The position numbers and the translations under genes were made by a program. Under the pieces are notes generated by a model. It saw only the letters and a program-made list of their open reading frames with translations. It was not told the origin of the DNA and ran no database searches. From Seiridium cupressi (taxonomy: Eukaryota > Ascomycota > Sordariomycetes > Amphisphaeriales > Sporocadaceae), in the NCBI GenBank assembly GCA_036674765.1, contig JARVKI010000074.1, positions 1-64,000 on the forward strand: DNA of 64,000 bases. Direction: 5' to 3'. Below are positions 23,127 through 34,934 of the stretch, piece by piece. Positions within the stretch are counted from its first letter, which is position 1; each line of letters starts with the position of its first letter.

Positions 23127-24560
23127 ATGGCTCCAGTTGCACTCAAGGACACACTGAGCGACGCAGCTTCTGATGTGAAGGCCAAAGTCGCCCCAAGCGC
23201 CCCCCTGGATGCCGCCAAAGCAGCACTGGATGCCGCGACGAAGCGATTTGAGGAACAAAATCCAGTCTCAAAAAAGCAGCATGAGATTGCTGCTGGTATT
23301 TTGCCCGGAGGCAATACTCGGTCGCTTCTGCACACATCCCCCTTCCCTCTGAGCATGAAATGTGGAAAAGGCCCGTATGTCTGGGATGAGGACGGCCATA
23401 AGTAAGTGCTACACAGGCCGAAATCCACGTCAGTCAATTTACTGATTTAATCCAGGTACACGGACTTCGTGGGCGAGCTTACAGCTGGTATATATGGGCA
23501 TTCTCACCCTGTAATCCGCGAGGCTATCGTCTCTACGTTCGACAATGTTGGCCTCAGTCTGGGTTCAACTACAATCCAGGAACAGAAGCATGCTGAATTG
23601 ATCTGCTCTCGATTCGGACTAGAACACCTCCGATTCACAAACACCGGCACAGAGGCGAACTTACATGTTCTCAACGGAATCAAAAAGTTCACTGGACGTC
23701 GCAAGGTCCTAGTTTTCTGCGGTGGCTACCATGGCGCCGTGCTGTCGTTCGGTGATGGAAAAGTGGCTGAGAATAACGTTGATAGAGATGAGTGGGTCAT
23801 TGGGAAGTACAACGACATTGAATCGGCCAAGAGCCTGATTCAAAACACCCCCGATTTGGCCGCCGTGCTCATAGAGGGTATGCAAGGTGCCGGTGGATGC
23901 ATTCGGGCTACCAAGGAGTTCCTCCTCACGATACAAGAAGAGGCAAAGACCGCTGGTGTTATCTTTATTCTGGACGAGGTGATGACTTCGCGAATTGCGC
24001 CTGGTGGCATTCAGAAGCTGCTTGGCCTGAAACCGGACATGACCACGTTTGGCAAATATCTTGGCGGTGGGTTTCCTATCGGAGCTTTCGGTGGACGAGC
24101 CGACATTATGTCGGTCTACGATCCTCGGCTACCAGGCTCCTTGTCCCATTCGGGTACTTTCAACAACAACACGATGACCATGCATGCCGGATACGCAGGT
24201 CTGTCGAAGGTGTATACCGACGACGTCAACTTGGCGTTCAATGCGAAAGGTGATGCATTGCGCGAAAAGCTCCGAATTGTCTGCAAAGGAACGAAACTCT
24301 CCTTCACTGGCCTTGGCGCCATGCTAGCTGTCCACTTCTCGGATAGCGGGATCGAGGATATACGGTGCGTCGAGGACGTTGAGGAGAGATGGGACCTCAA
24401 GGACCTGTTCTGGATGGACATGTTGGAGGATGGATATTGGATCACCAGGAGAGGGTCCATCGCATTGATTCTGGACACTCCTGATGAGGAGTTGGATCGT
24501 TTTGTAACTTGTGTCGAAAAGTTCCTTAGCAGACACAAAGCAATTATGGATCTCGCATAG
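23127..24560 (+). CDS. Class III aminotransferase, glutamate-1-semialdehyde aminomutase-like
   Basis: Two exons, 23127-23401 and 23456-24560 (54-nt intron), encode 459 residues. This is a PLP enzyme of fold type I. The family order is intact: GILPGGNTRS at the substrate entrance, FTNTGTEAN phosphate site, FCGGYHGAV, FILDEVMTSR with the PLP-N1 aspartate at about D265, and TFGKYLGGGFPIGAFGG with the Schiff-base lysine at about K292. It is closest to glutamate-1-semialdehyde 2,1-aminomutases. Fungi make 5-aminolaevulinate from glycine, so a role in haem synthesis is unlikely; more probably it moves an amino group on a cluster intermediate. The N-terminal 45 residues are Ala/Lys-rich. It converges on the regulator gene with only 26 bp between stop codons. 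Confidence 0.9.
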
Positions 24561-24586
24561 ATTTGTGTTGTCGAAGAGAAATTGAT

Positions 24587-26916
24587 TCATGTTGGCTGGC
24601 AAAATCCAATATCTGCAAAAGGGCTCATATAATTGAATCCGGAGTTTTCCCAATATAGATATGTCCAATCCAGTTGCTCGGAGGGAGGGCCAAGATTAGA
24701 GAGGCCCTCGGGTTGAGCCACTGCTTCTATCTGAGGCCATTGTATCACATGGGCATGGCTCTCGGGCAGGTTGGCTGGCGAGTCTGTAACGTCTGTGCCA
24801 AGGCCGCTGTCTTGACTGGATTGAGCCGTTTTCTTCCCGATCTGGAGCTCTTGCTGCAAGCGCTCCGAGCTGTCTTCGAACAGGCGCTGGATGATCTCGG
24901 CGTTGAGCCAAAACTCAGACAATGACCTCAACACTTCGAGAGCTGAATCGAACTTGCTCGATGCGTTGGCTCCAAGCACAGGGTTTTTGACGCGCATTTC
25001 GGCACTCAGCTGTATCAAGGTCGTGAACAATGCGTTCACTGCGAATACACTCACACAGCGAAGTTCGTTCCCAGCCAATAGGTTTTCGAACAAACTGACC
25101 AGAGTCGCAGCAGCTGAGGAACAAATGCCTAGGCAGTTGATTAGCGGTCGTATCTTATGCAATGATAAATTTAGAACTCACTGATGTCCTCAGTCTGCAC
25201 AGCTCTAGCTGTGACAAGTCTTGGTGCGGGCCGGTGTAGGAGTATCAAGAAGTTATTATAACTTATATGTAGCATTGTTGGCCACAGAGGTAGCCCACCA
25301 GTGGATGGCCCATGACGGAGACTGGGTGGCAAATTTGTTACCCAGTGTGCTAGACTCTGGTCTGCCTGCTCGATTGCGGCACATTTTCTCGAGGCGCCAA
25401 CGTGCAATCCAAATCGTTCTCGAAGTACTCTTGACATGATAGCGCATAGTTCAGCATGGTGGACCACGAAGTCTGCGTTGACGTTCCCTCCTAAGCCATC
25501 GAAATCCTGTGGTGTGAGGAGAGGCACGTCGGCATCATCCAGGTTGATAGCTTGGGGTCTTCCGTAAGACAATGTGACGAGTACGTCAAATTGAACCAAG
25601 ATCCACCACAACCTCTTCCATATTCGACGGTCTTGTGGGACAAGTGTACTTGGTCCACAATCTCGGTGCATCCCGAGGCCAAAAGCAGTGCGAACAGCTA
25701 CAGACACCCAGTGATAGGAGTTGGCGCCAACGTCTTCGACACCCTCTGAGTGCCAAGTAAGAAGGAGAGCAGCTTGTACGACAACGTCCCTGTTCCACTC
25801 GAATCGAGCATCGAAGAGCATCTTGGCCCTTCGGAAGAACGCAGATTTAAGCTCATCTCGATCGGGGCGTTCTCGAGAGACATGAGACCCAACAAGTAGG
25901 ACTGCTTGAAGAACCAGCAGTGAAGGAGGATCTTGAGGATCACGGGATCGATACTGACGCATAAATGTTTCCTCGTCAAGGATTGGAAATCCAGGGTTGA
26001 CCAGCTGAAAATAGTTGGCTAACAGATCATCGACTACCGCTGGTGACGGAAGGTGGAAGGCCTCCTTCGGTATCGTATCCAGGTGATGACTTGTGTACTG
26101 GCGAGATATTTGGTTCGCTGGGAAATGATGTACAGCTTGATTTCTTGCACGATGGCGAATCAAGTAGTTAATATTGCTGAACTCTTGTCCGACATAGACG
26201 ATCCGAACTCCCTTCTGGATGACCCGATTATCAATGTCTTCTTGAGACAGCATTTCCACCAAGTGTCTCTGGACTCCGGCATCCTGCATTGACGAGAGCG
26301 TGGCAGCAGCTTGATCGACTTCGTCGCCATCGTCCGTATCTGCATCCACTCTTTCGGTGGCATCTTGAATAACATCGTACACTAGTTCCGTGGAAGATGC
26401 GACTGATGTCGTTGGGGAGGTATCCCATGTCTCTGTCTGTACATCCTCAGCAACTCTGGTGTCACTGGCTTGATTGTGACCGCTTGAATGAGCGGGTAAC
26501 AGACTCGGCAAGGTGGTTGACGGATTCCTCGGCGACCCACGCTGTCTATGTGAGCACAAAGGGACATAGCGTCGGTTGATCTAGAAGCATCTTCTCGAAA
26601 CTTACGTTTCGTCTTCGCTTCTCGTGGGCAACACATTCAACTCTTGCAGAACGGCAACCGGTGCAAGGCTGCCCAAGAGGTGCACTACATTTCACCTACG
26701 GTAGCAGACGCCGGGTTAGTCGTACGATCATACGATGCAAATGGGTTCTGCATAACACCCCCTTACCTTTCGATAGTGGCATCTTCGACTACCCTTGATG
26801 GTCAGCGGTCTTCGGAACTTCCGGTGAAGGGCTATATTGAATGCCATTCCCCGGGCGGTGGATCGGACCACTTACCAGGCAGTCCTCTGCGGCTGACTTC
26901 GGCGTATAACTTCCAT
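24587..26916 (-). CDS. Zn2Cys6 transcription factor (cluster regulator candidate)
   Basis: Five exons, 26916-26876, 26788-26767, 26695-26606, 26541-25182 and 25128-24587, give 684 residues with every join in frame. The zinc cluster is split over the first three small exons and reads C14-x2-C17-x6-C24-x7-C32-x2-C35-x6-C42, a perfect binuclear cluster, followed by EKRRRN as the basic linker. The central part is a fungal-specific transcription factor domain: YFQLVNPGFPILDEETF, HRDCGPS, and RRIWKRLWWILVQFDVLVTL followed by YGRPQAINLDDADV. It acts in the nucleus as a DNA-binding regulator. Its position between the aminotransferase and the permease, whose promoter it shares, suggests pathway-specific control of this block. 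The target site may be the CGG-containing 29-bp element; that is inference. Confidence 0.92.
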
Positions 26917-27947
26917 CTCTCCCACGGATTCTGTGATTTTAAAATGACAGCTACCACAATGTTTTGCACTCGGATTTACCGTGTGCACATAGTGAGTGCA
27001 TTGACACGAACTAGCGACGGTTTATTTGCAATCGGAAGTCGGCCCATGGCCCGTCGCCAACGAGGGTCGCGTGTGTGATGGCGCGCTAGACCCCAGACTC
27101 CGAGCTATCAGTATTCGCAACAGGTCTAAACCAAGCACACTCAAGGATCCTTCGCAACTTTCTTTCTTCGCAATCATGGTAGGACACCGAAAGCTGGTGC
27201 CATTTGGGTCCCCCTTCCCCGGTCGGATACACAACGATAGCTCAGGCTGTCAGGAGTCGGAGTTATTGGAGTGCTTCTCCCAGCAGCACCATTGGTTTGA
27301 CGACTGGCCTAACGCAACATGGTCCAAATGACTCGCGGGTCCACCAAGACTCGGCAGATCAGCGCATGCCGATGTGGAGAGAGATGCCGAGAATCTCTTA
27401 TCCACTCGTCTTATCAACTCGTTCGGCGATAACAGCCAATCAATTCGGTTCACATATACAATTGTCCAATTCATGCCGGCACTGGTTCCCTGTATCGCAC
27501 AGGCGAACCTAGACTCTTATCATGAGCGTGAGATAGTCAGCTGAAATTCGGGAATACAGTTTCGGTTCCAGACCACCGGGACGCTGTGGTCATGGGGCTC
27601 CTCCAGAATGTTATAATATCAAGCTACGAGGACAATGTCTCCGCATCGAGTGCCACATGCTTCTTTCGATCATATCGAAGGCGAAGCGCGACACTTGATC
27701 TTGATACATCTAACAACGGTGCTCGGGAACTATGGCGGATGCTGAGAAGAAAACCGCCATGCCGGTCATTGGCCGCGCGGCCTCTACCTCGGACAGCAAT
27801 GGAATCAGTTACGGTGAATGCGTCACTGCGTAAGCAACTTCCAGAGTTATTTCATACCCCTTATAGCCTGCTTTGGGAGTTTACCGGTTCCTGATCTACG
27901 TTTCCGCTTTTGAAATATGGATTTTAACTCCCGACAACTCATCTAGC
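26917..27947. promoter_or_regulatory. Divergent promoter region, regulator gene and permease gene
   Basis: 1031 bp separate the two divergent starts. Scattered CGG triplets and a CCAAT (about 27436) occur, but by eye I do not find a full third copy of the 29-bp element. No additional gene is convincing. Confidence 0.5.
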
Positions 27948-29632
27948 ATGTTAGAAGAAGCAAAGACTGACTCCAGGTGTTGTAGTGTGCCGGCAGAGCA
28001 GGGCGACGAGTATGCGGCCAAGGAGGTATCTGGCGGAGAGACGGCCGTGCCAAAGGGTCAATTGAAGCGGTCCTTCAGTACCCGCCACGTTCAGATGATA
28101 GCCCTTGGTGCGAACATCGGCTCAGGTGTCTACATTTCGAGTGGAAAGGTACGCATTTTGGTTATAGCCTACAATGGCCCGTTATTGACTAGTCATAGGC
28201 TCTTCGATATGGTTCCGCTCCCGGCATGCTTATCGGGTACGGCATGATTTGTACCATGGCCATGTTCATGATGAACTTGCTTTCGGAGGCACAATGCCTC
28301 TTCCCGACTTCAGGCTCTTTCATCGACCATGCCTCCCGATTCGTCGATCCCGCCCTTGGCTTTGCACTGGGGTTCTGCGAGTGGTTCGGGGCTTTGACAG
28401 TGGTGGCGGCTGAGGGAGCAGTTGTTCCTATTGTCATCTCGTATTGGAACAGTTCAGTGCCCGACGCAGCATGGTACACAATTTATCTTGTTGTCGTCCT
28501 GGGACAGCATGTGCTCCCCAACCGAGTCTTTGCAGAGTTTGAATTCGCCACCGGTGCACTGAAAGTGACCATCACTTTCATTGTACTCTTCGTCATGCTA
28601 ATCATCTCTTGTGGCTTTGGAGGCGATGCAATCGATCGAGGTTACAACTACGAAGCACTCTCAGCACTCCCTAACGGGTTCAAAGGTGTTGCTATCGTCT
28701 TTCTCCTGGCCGCATGGGCTACAGGAGGACAGGAAATTATCGGCATCTCCTCAGGAGAGGCTCGTTTCCCCCGATGGGAGCTTCCTCGCGCTTGCAAAAA
28801 CCTGGGCATCCGTATCGTCTTGATTTACATCTCCGCCTGTGTATACATCACCGTATTGGTCCCATACACCGATCCATTGCTTCTTCAGGGAAGCGGAACC
28901 GTTGCCGCCTCGCCCTTCATCATTGCCATGAAGAAGGTTGGTATCAAGGTTCTGCCTGACATAGTCAACGTGGTTCTCCTCATTGGTCTCGCGGGTATCG
29001 GTTCTGAATCAATGTTTACCGCGTCGCGAATCCAAACTGCCATGGCGCGGATGGGAATGATGCCAGCAATATTTGGAAAGGTTGACTCGGTCGGCCGACC
29101 GATTTACTCCAACATCGCATGCGCCATCATCTCGATTGTCCTGACTTATATCAACACTTCGACCGGTGGTGCCACGGCTTTCACGTGGTTTAGCTCTGTG
29201 TCCGCCACCACGACATTCTTCGCATGGATGACGATTCCGATTACCAACTGGTTCATGCACAGGGCGTTGGAAGCTCAAAACGACCCATCCTTGACGCTAA
29301 AACATGCCTTCCGTGTCAGATGGTATCCCTTTGCGCCACTTTTTCTATTCTTTACCACGCTGTTCACTTTCGCATGCACCATTTATACCTCAGCTAGCCC
29401 TATCGATGGTGACGCTGGTCCGGAAACGTTCTTTGAGACCATGTTGTGCCTGCCACTATTTATTGTTGCGTTCCTAGGCTGGAAACTATTTCACAAAACT
29501 AAACTTCAAGACCCTGCGACGGCTGACTTGAGGAGCGGAAGGCGGTATTTGACCGAGGAGGAGCTGGCCGAATTAGATGCCTATTACTCAAAGCCGTTGT
29601 GGCGACGCTTCTTGACTTATTGTACCTTCTAA
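27948..29632 (+). CDS. APC-superfamily amino acid/amine permease
   Basis: Two exons, 27948-28148 and 28199-29632 (50-nt intron), encode 544 residues. Fungal amino acid permeases import amino acids or related amines with protons across the plasma membrane. The start of the transport core is intact: RSFSTRHVQMIALGANIGSG, then SGSFIDHASRFVDPALGFALG and FCEWFGALTVVAAE. There are twelve hydrophobic segments, ending in a charged cytosolic tail (RRYLTEEELAELDAYY). GGQEIIGISSGEARFPRWEL is the conserved loop after helix 6. The ATG at 27948 is preferred; one in frame at 27873 would add 25 residues unlike the family. It diverges from the Zn2Cys6 regulator, so induction by the substrate it carries is plausible. 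The substrate cannot be told from sequence. Confidence 0.9.
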
Positions 29633-29743
29633 GCGATCGACCTGATTGCAGCCAGTTAAGAGCGGTTTAGTATTCAGAAGTCAACATATCTTGAGTATAA
29701 TGATAGTATTACATTTTACATAATTCATGCCATGACTTGCATC

Positions 29744-31916
29744 TTATCTCTTCTCTTGGATACCTGTGATGTGATCCGCTTGCTCCTTTTGCACGACTTC
29801 AGTACCCTGAACTAGTGTCTCGATCTTGGTCGATGCAAACTTGCGCGCCGGTACATGATTCCCAAATAAGATATCAAGTTCCGCAAATGTGCGTCCTTTT
29901 GTTTCGGCTATAGAATCACGGGATCAAAATCAGGTCAGAATTCTTGATATTAAAGAGCAAACTTACGCAGCCGAAAGAAGATGTACGTGGTGAAGATCGC
30001 GTTGATACCGGCCCAAAAGAAGGCCGCCTTTGGTCCCCAGTTCCATTCGTTTGGATTAAGCTGTCGATAAGCAACCACGTTGACGAAGGCGATGTTTATG
30101 GCATTGTATGCATTGCGGGCCAAGATTACGGACTTGGCACGTACTCGAGTCGACGGTATTTCCGAAACGATCGTGTATACGACGGGACCTACGGAGAAGT
30201 TTGCCACGGCAGATAGGAGGACGACCATGCTGCCCGCTGCCCAGGACTCCGCCGTGGAAGGTTGGGCATTTATGCCCATACATCCCGTAATGCTTCCACA
30301 GAAGTTAGTCCTCATCACCTCCTTTTCGGCGTGGGGAGAGGGAACCGGGAACCCATATAAGCAACACGAACATGACGCACATTCCACTGAACATCAACTT
30401 CCTTCTTCCGACCTTGTTCAGGATGAACCAAGTATAAACCGTGCCGACGAAGTTCAATGCATTCTGGCCCCAGCCCAGTTTGAAGGAATCCACACTGCTG
30501 ATGCCGGCTTGCTGGTAAAAGAACGCACCAAGTCCCCCTATGACCGTGCCCGACATGGTCTGCGCGAGCCAGGTCATACAGACGATTTCCGTGCGACGCA
30601 AGTCGGTGCCCTTGAAACAGTCGCGATACCTCGTTCCCTCGGAGACTTGTTTTTCCATCTCGTCCGTATATGTCATCAACGCCATTGCCGCATCTGCATC
30701 GCGTTGCGAAAAGCCAGAAGACCGTGCGAGACGCTTCAGTGAACGCTTAGCCTGTTCACGACGGCCGTGACACACACACCACCATGGTGATTCGGGTGCA
30801 AGAATACAGCCAATACCAATTGGAATGGGCCATACCCATTGAAGGGCGAAAGGGACCCTATAGCTGTGCAGCTGGTTATTTTTGCCCCCTCCATATGCAT
30901 GAGTAAGAACAAGAAGGAAAAATAGAATTCGACTGATCCCCAGTCATCAGATCGATTAACCAATCCAACTAGGACCCCGGAGGCAATGAACTGTCCGATG
31001 ATCCAACACAGATTGACGTATGTCGTAAGATAGTGCCGGAGCGGTACGGGACATACTTCCACTGCGTAAGCTACGGTCATCGTCTGGAACACGCCCCATG
31101 CTAGTCCCTGACAGAATTTGCCGATCAAGAATAACGTCAGAGATTCGGCGAAGAAGGGAAAGAAGACGAACCCGGTGATAGCGATTAGAGCCGACAATAT
31201 CGTGTACCGGTAACCCCAGCGCTCTGAAGTCCATCCTGCTATTTATTATGAGTTCTTCTTAGCGCAGTATCATCGGCCGACTCGAAGGATTCGACTTGCC
31301 TGAAGTCCGACGATCTCGCCGACATTCGTCGCCCCGGAAATGCCATTTTGCCAACTGGACGGGATAGTGATCTGGCCTGACGGTCCAAGGGTATCAAACT
31401 TGTCTTTGAAGGCCGGGTAGGCAAGATCTACCATGTCGCAGCCATAACTTAGTTCATGACCCGTCTAGGTATCGGCCCTTCAGAAGCTTGTCTTGGCTTA
31501 CAGGAACCGACGATTGAGGTGTCGTAACCTTCCAAGATTAAACAACTAGATAGGATAACACTCCACCCAATGGCTTTTGGGTAAGTCTTGAAGGCGGTGG
31601 AGAGCTTCATGTCCCTCTCCCGATTGTTGGCCTCGCCCGCCTCGTTGACAAGTGTCTACGGCGCATTTTTAGCGATTGCTTGGGATAGCCAAACGCCATT
31701 GCGGCTATCCTGTGGTGTCGAGACGGCTCTTACCATGAAATCATCAACATTGGCAGCAATTTTTCGCGCAATCGACTCGTCTATATGTTTATGTTGGCCA
31801 TCGCGAACTGTGCCGCCGACTTCCTTCTTTAAATCGGGCCTTTCACCGGTGGTAGTTGCGCTTTGAGCCAGTGACTGAGATTCGATCTCCTTGTTCCTGG
31901 AAATGGAGTTGTCCAT
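29744..31916 (-). CDS. MFS sugar-porter family transporter
   Basis: Seven exons fit: 31916-31734, 31655-31502, 31427-31296, 31238-30934, 30871-30381, 30292-29967 and 29907-29744, giving about 584 residues. Sugar-porter landmarks are present in order: LILEGYDTSIVGSY and LAYPAFKDKF in helix 1, GLQA.GWTSERWGYRYT after helix 2, APESPWWCV in the central loop, GQNALNFVGTVYTW in helix 7, NKVGRRKL, VGPVVYTIVSEIPS, WNWGPKAAFFWAG, and PETKGRTFAELD at the end. It resembles alpha-glucoside/lactose-type permeases. The long N-terminus is cytosolic. Two donors are unusual (GTCGAA). The join near 30292-30381 is uncertain: the GTGCGT donor used keeps frame but shortens helix 8, and a later weak donor is possible. 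It closes the 18-32 kb block. Confidence 0.85.
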
Positions 31917-33952
31917 GCCGTGGTTTGCTAGCAGTCCTAGAAAACCTCACAGTTTTCAAACCCAAACACTGTAAAGCTCGGAGCGACGCTCTCAAGTACT
32001 GTTCTGAGAATGGGCGGTTGATCAGGACACATGACAGCTAACACGAAGTGAATCTACGTGATCAACCAATGCATAACACACCCCGAATTTGGACATTGAT
32101 GGTTCATGAAGAAAGCTGATTGGCTGAACCATATACAGTCGCCCCGATGGTACCCTTTAGAGTGCGGGGTCAGTACTTGTCATGATGTCCACCAACCAAG
32201 TAGATTTGCTGGAGAAGTAGGCGTCCTTGTGCGAGTAAGGAGAATCGAAGTCATCTCGATCTATTTTACTAAGTAGACGACGAAATTCGAAGCTCTTTCT
32301 GCACGTGTAGTTCCAATTTGTAGTGTATAACACAAATGAGCATGGCATCAATTCTGTAAAATTAATATATACTAAATCTGTTTGCCGCCGTATCTATTTC
32401 TGATAGTGTTGGCCATGACAGCCTGAACAAATTTCCGTCATAAGTGTTCCTGGGCTGAAGAGGAGAATTAGACTGACCAGCGTCAGCATATGATAGGCAT
32501 CAACATTTTGCATGGTCCATTAGCAATAAGGTTTGGAACGCCTCTTCCATAGGCTCTTCATACTCAACAGTCCGGCATAGAAGTTGATGATAGAGTCAAA
32601 TACATAATGTTCAAGGATCTGTAGGATATATACTCAGGAGCAGATTCTTCTTTGGGCGTGAAAACATTAACAATATGCTCTAGTACACTAATTACGATAT
32701 CCGGTAGTCAAGCGAGCTGTTGTGATATAGTCAAATATGGCAGCACGTAAGCGATCAGCATCCTAGTTATGATTTAATTGCTTGTGCAAAACATTGAAGT
32801 CGTCCAATTCAATAATATAAATTAGATGCGGGGCTTAGTGAGCAGCTCTTTATTTAGCTTCAAAGAGCAAGCACATTAGCATGAGAATGGAGAAACCAAC
32901 CATCATTGCTAACCACTTCTCTTTCAAGTCTTAAGTCTTTAGGGAGATAGTATCATTCTATGTTTCTTCTGCTACAAAAGATCTGAGAGTTCTTGAAGAT
33001 ATATTTCTATGACTGATTAAAGCATGCCTACAATGCGCATATCCGGTCCACGACACCCCGTCTCGCGCTCTTATGCCACCCAAGGGGCAGGATGGCTGTG
33101 TTTCCCGCTGTTTTGAGTTCGTAACGGAACTATTCTTCAGGCTCCTGATTCGACCTAACAGGCGTCTCGCTTAACAGATTTATATGGAATGTTAGTTTGC
33201 AGGAGCACGTGCCCAACCCTAGCGACACGACTGAACACTACTTTTTCCCGACGCCTTCAAAGCCAAATTTCAGGATCTATATCAGTCAGTGAGACGAATA
33301 TTAGTCTGGTAGTGCAGCTAATCTAACACGCTCCGTCCCAAGCGGGTGACACATTACTCTCTTGAGCTCGCCACTGGAATTCCTCTGTAAATCGAAGCCT
33401 GTGAGGTAGAAATAGATGGCTTGATGAAATGTATGCAAATCACATCCCTCATTCTCAAAATAATAATGGCTATTTCTCGAACCTGTTCGAAAAATCTTAT
33501 AGAAGACTGAACCGGAGCAGTTTATGTCTACAACACATATTAACTTATACAATCACGGCGGAAAATACATGCAAGCGCTTATTCCAAAACAGGAAAAGCT
33601 CGAATTTGTCAGTTATCTTAGGCGACCTATAAACGAGGCTTGAAATGCTCCAAACTTATCATCATCCTACACATTTAAATAACCACTTCATGAGAAACCC
33701 TGGAAGCCCTTCTATCTGAGAATCTCTCACATTACCTTTTGCCGAAATCGCCACTAGAACGCGCATGAAAAGGCACAAGATTCAGTCGAACAAAAATGAA
33801 GCTAGTCGCAGAGTTTCTGTCTTCTGTGACAAATGAATTGAAAATGTAGCGGCAGTATCACCCGAAAATATACTCGTTTACCTTATGAAGAATTGGTCCA
33901 GATTCTCATCTGGGCGATATTAACCCCTTCTTCCTAACCATCTCTACCCTGC
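31917..33952. other. AT-rich gene-poor interval
   Basis: This holds the 5' flank of the MFS gene, then about 1.8 kb of AT-rich sequence with no frame above about 85 codons and no motif I recognise. Confidence 0.5.
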
Positions 33953-34453
33953 ATGTGGATGAACTTCCCACCTGTCTCCAGGAACTTTAGAGCCGCAACT
34001 GAGGACGCGGTTATCTGGACCATCTTCCGACCTCTAAGTGGCGAAGTAGCGAAAGCCTTCCCGCAAGCCGATGCACAGCGCGCAAATAGTCTGCACTACC
34101 GGACCTGAAAGACCCGCAGCTCCGAAAACTATCATTCAGCTACAGAGCATCCGAACGCGGTATCGTTTTCAGCGAGACAGGTGAACTCTTACTTGGGGAC
34201 CAGAACCCGTGTTCGGTGGCGATCACTGGCTACGAATTTACGGAACTAATCCAAAGCGCCACAAATGCGGACAGCACGATGTCACAACCTTCATCGAGTG
34301 GGATGCGCTGCCCATCGACCAGATCCTCAGACTCCCCGACCTTTGTCGTGGTGACATAGAGGAAGACATAGCCATGCACTGGCGCTGCGCCTCAAGTTCT
34401 CCGAACGGACTCGCTACGTGCTGGAAACGCGGTCGGTACAGATCAACGCATAG
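33953..34453 (+). pseudogene. Frameshifted relic of an unidentified fungal gene
   Basis: Coding sequence is visible in three successive reading frames. The first (from 33953) gives AVIWTIFRPLSGEVAKAFPQ and stops at TGA about 34108. After a one-base shift near 34103, the next gives DLKDPQLRKLSFSYRASERG and IVFSETGELLLGDQ. After a shift near 34207, the third gives VFGGDHWLRIYGTNPKRHK and FIEWDALPIDQILRLPDL. A last shift near 34370 leads to ALRLKFSERTRYVLETRS, ending at TAG 34451-34453. The shifts are too close together for introns. The segments read like one protein, so this is a decayed gene rather than noise. I do not recognise the family. In-frame sequence before 33953 (EELVQILIWAIL) may be its earlier part. 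Confidence 0.6.
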
Positions 34454-34934
34454 GTCCCCTCCCCTACACCGCGCAAGCAGGACCGGGTGGAACAAGGCGT
34501 CGGGTCTTTGTGGGAAAGCAGAGAAGAAAATGAGAAGTCCATGGAATTGAACTGTTACCGAGTCCAGAAGATGGGCAAATCATTAACAGTCGCGTTGTAC
34601 CGAAAGACCCGAAGAAATGGACTCGATCAGGTTATCATTAGGCGACAAGGATACTAGGAACCGATTCCGATAATAGAAGAAGTAGACTATAAATACGGAG
34701 CAATGAGTGCACCACCAGAAAACCAATTCTGCAAGTGTACACAAGTATCGTCGTGAGTTATGGCGCATGTTACAGAGCTTTGAAACCAACGTCCACATGC
34801 AGCGAGTCGAGATCTCCCATGAACTGAAAGAGGTATCACAATTTTATACAGGCTCTCTAACCCTAACCATACACCTCGCCTCCAAGTTAACGCCCATGCA
34901 CCAGGTGAGCTACACTACGTGATGGCTTTAATGC
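34454..34934. other. Intergenic interval
   Basis: Between the relic and the 3' end of the SF3B2 gene. I see no feature in it beyond the probable 3' untranslated region of the latter. Confidence 0.5.
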
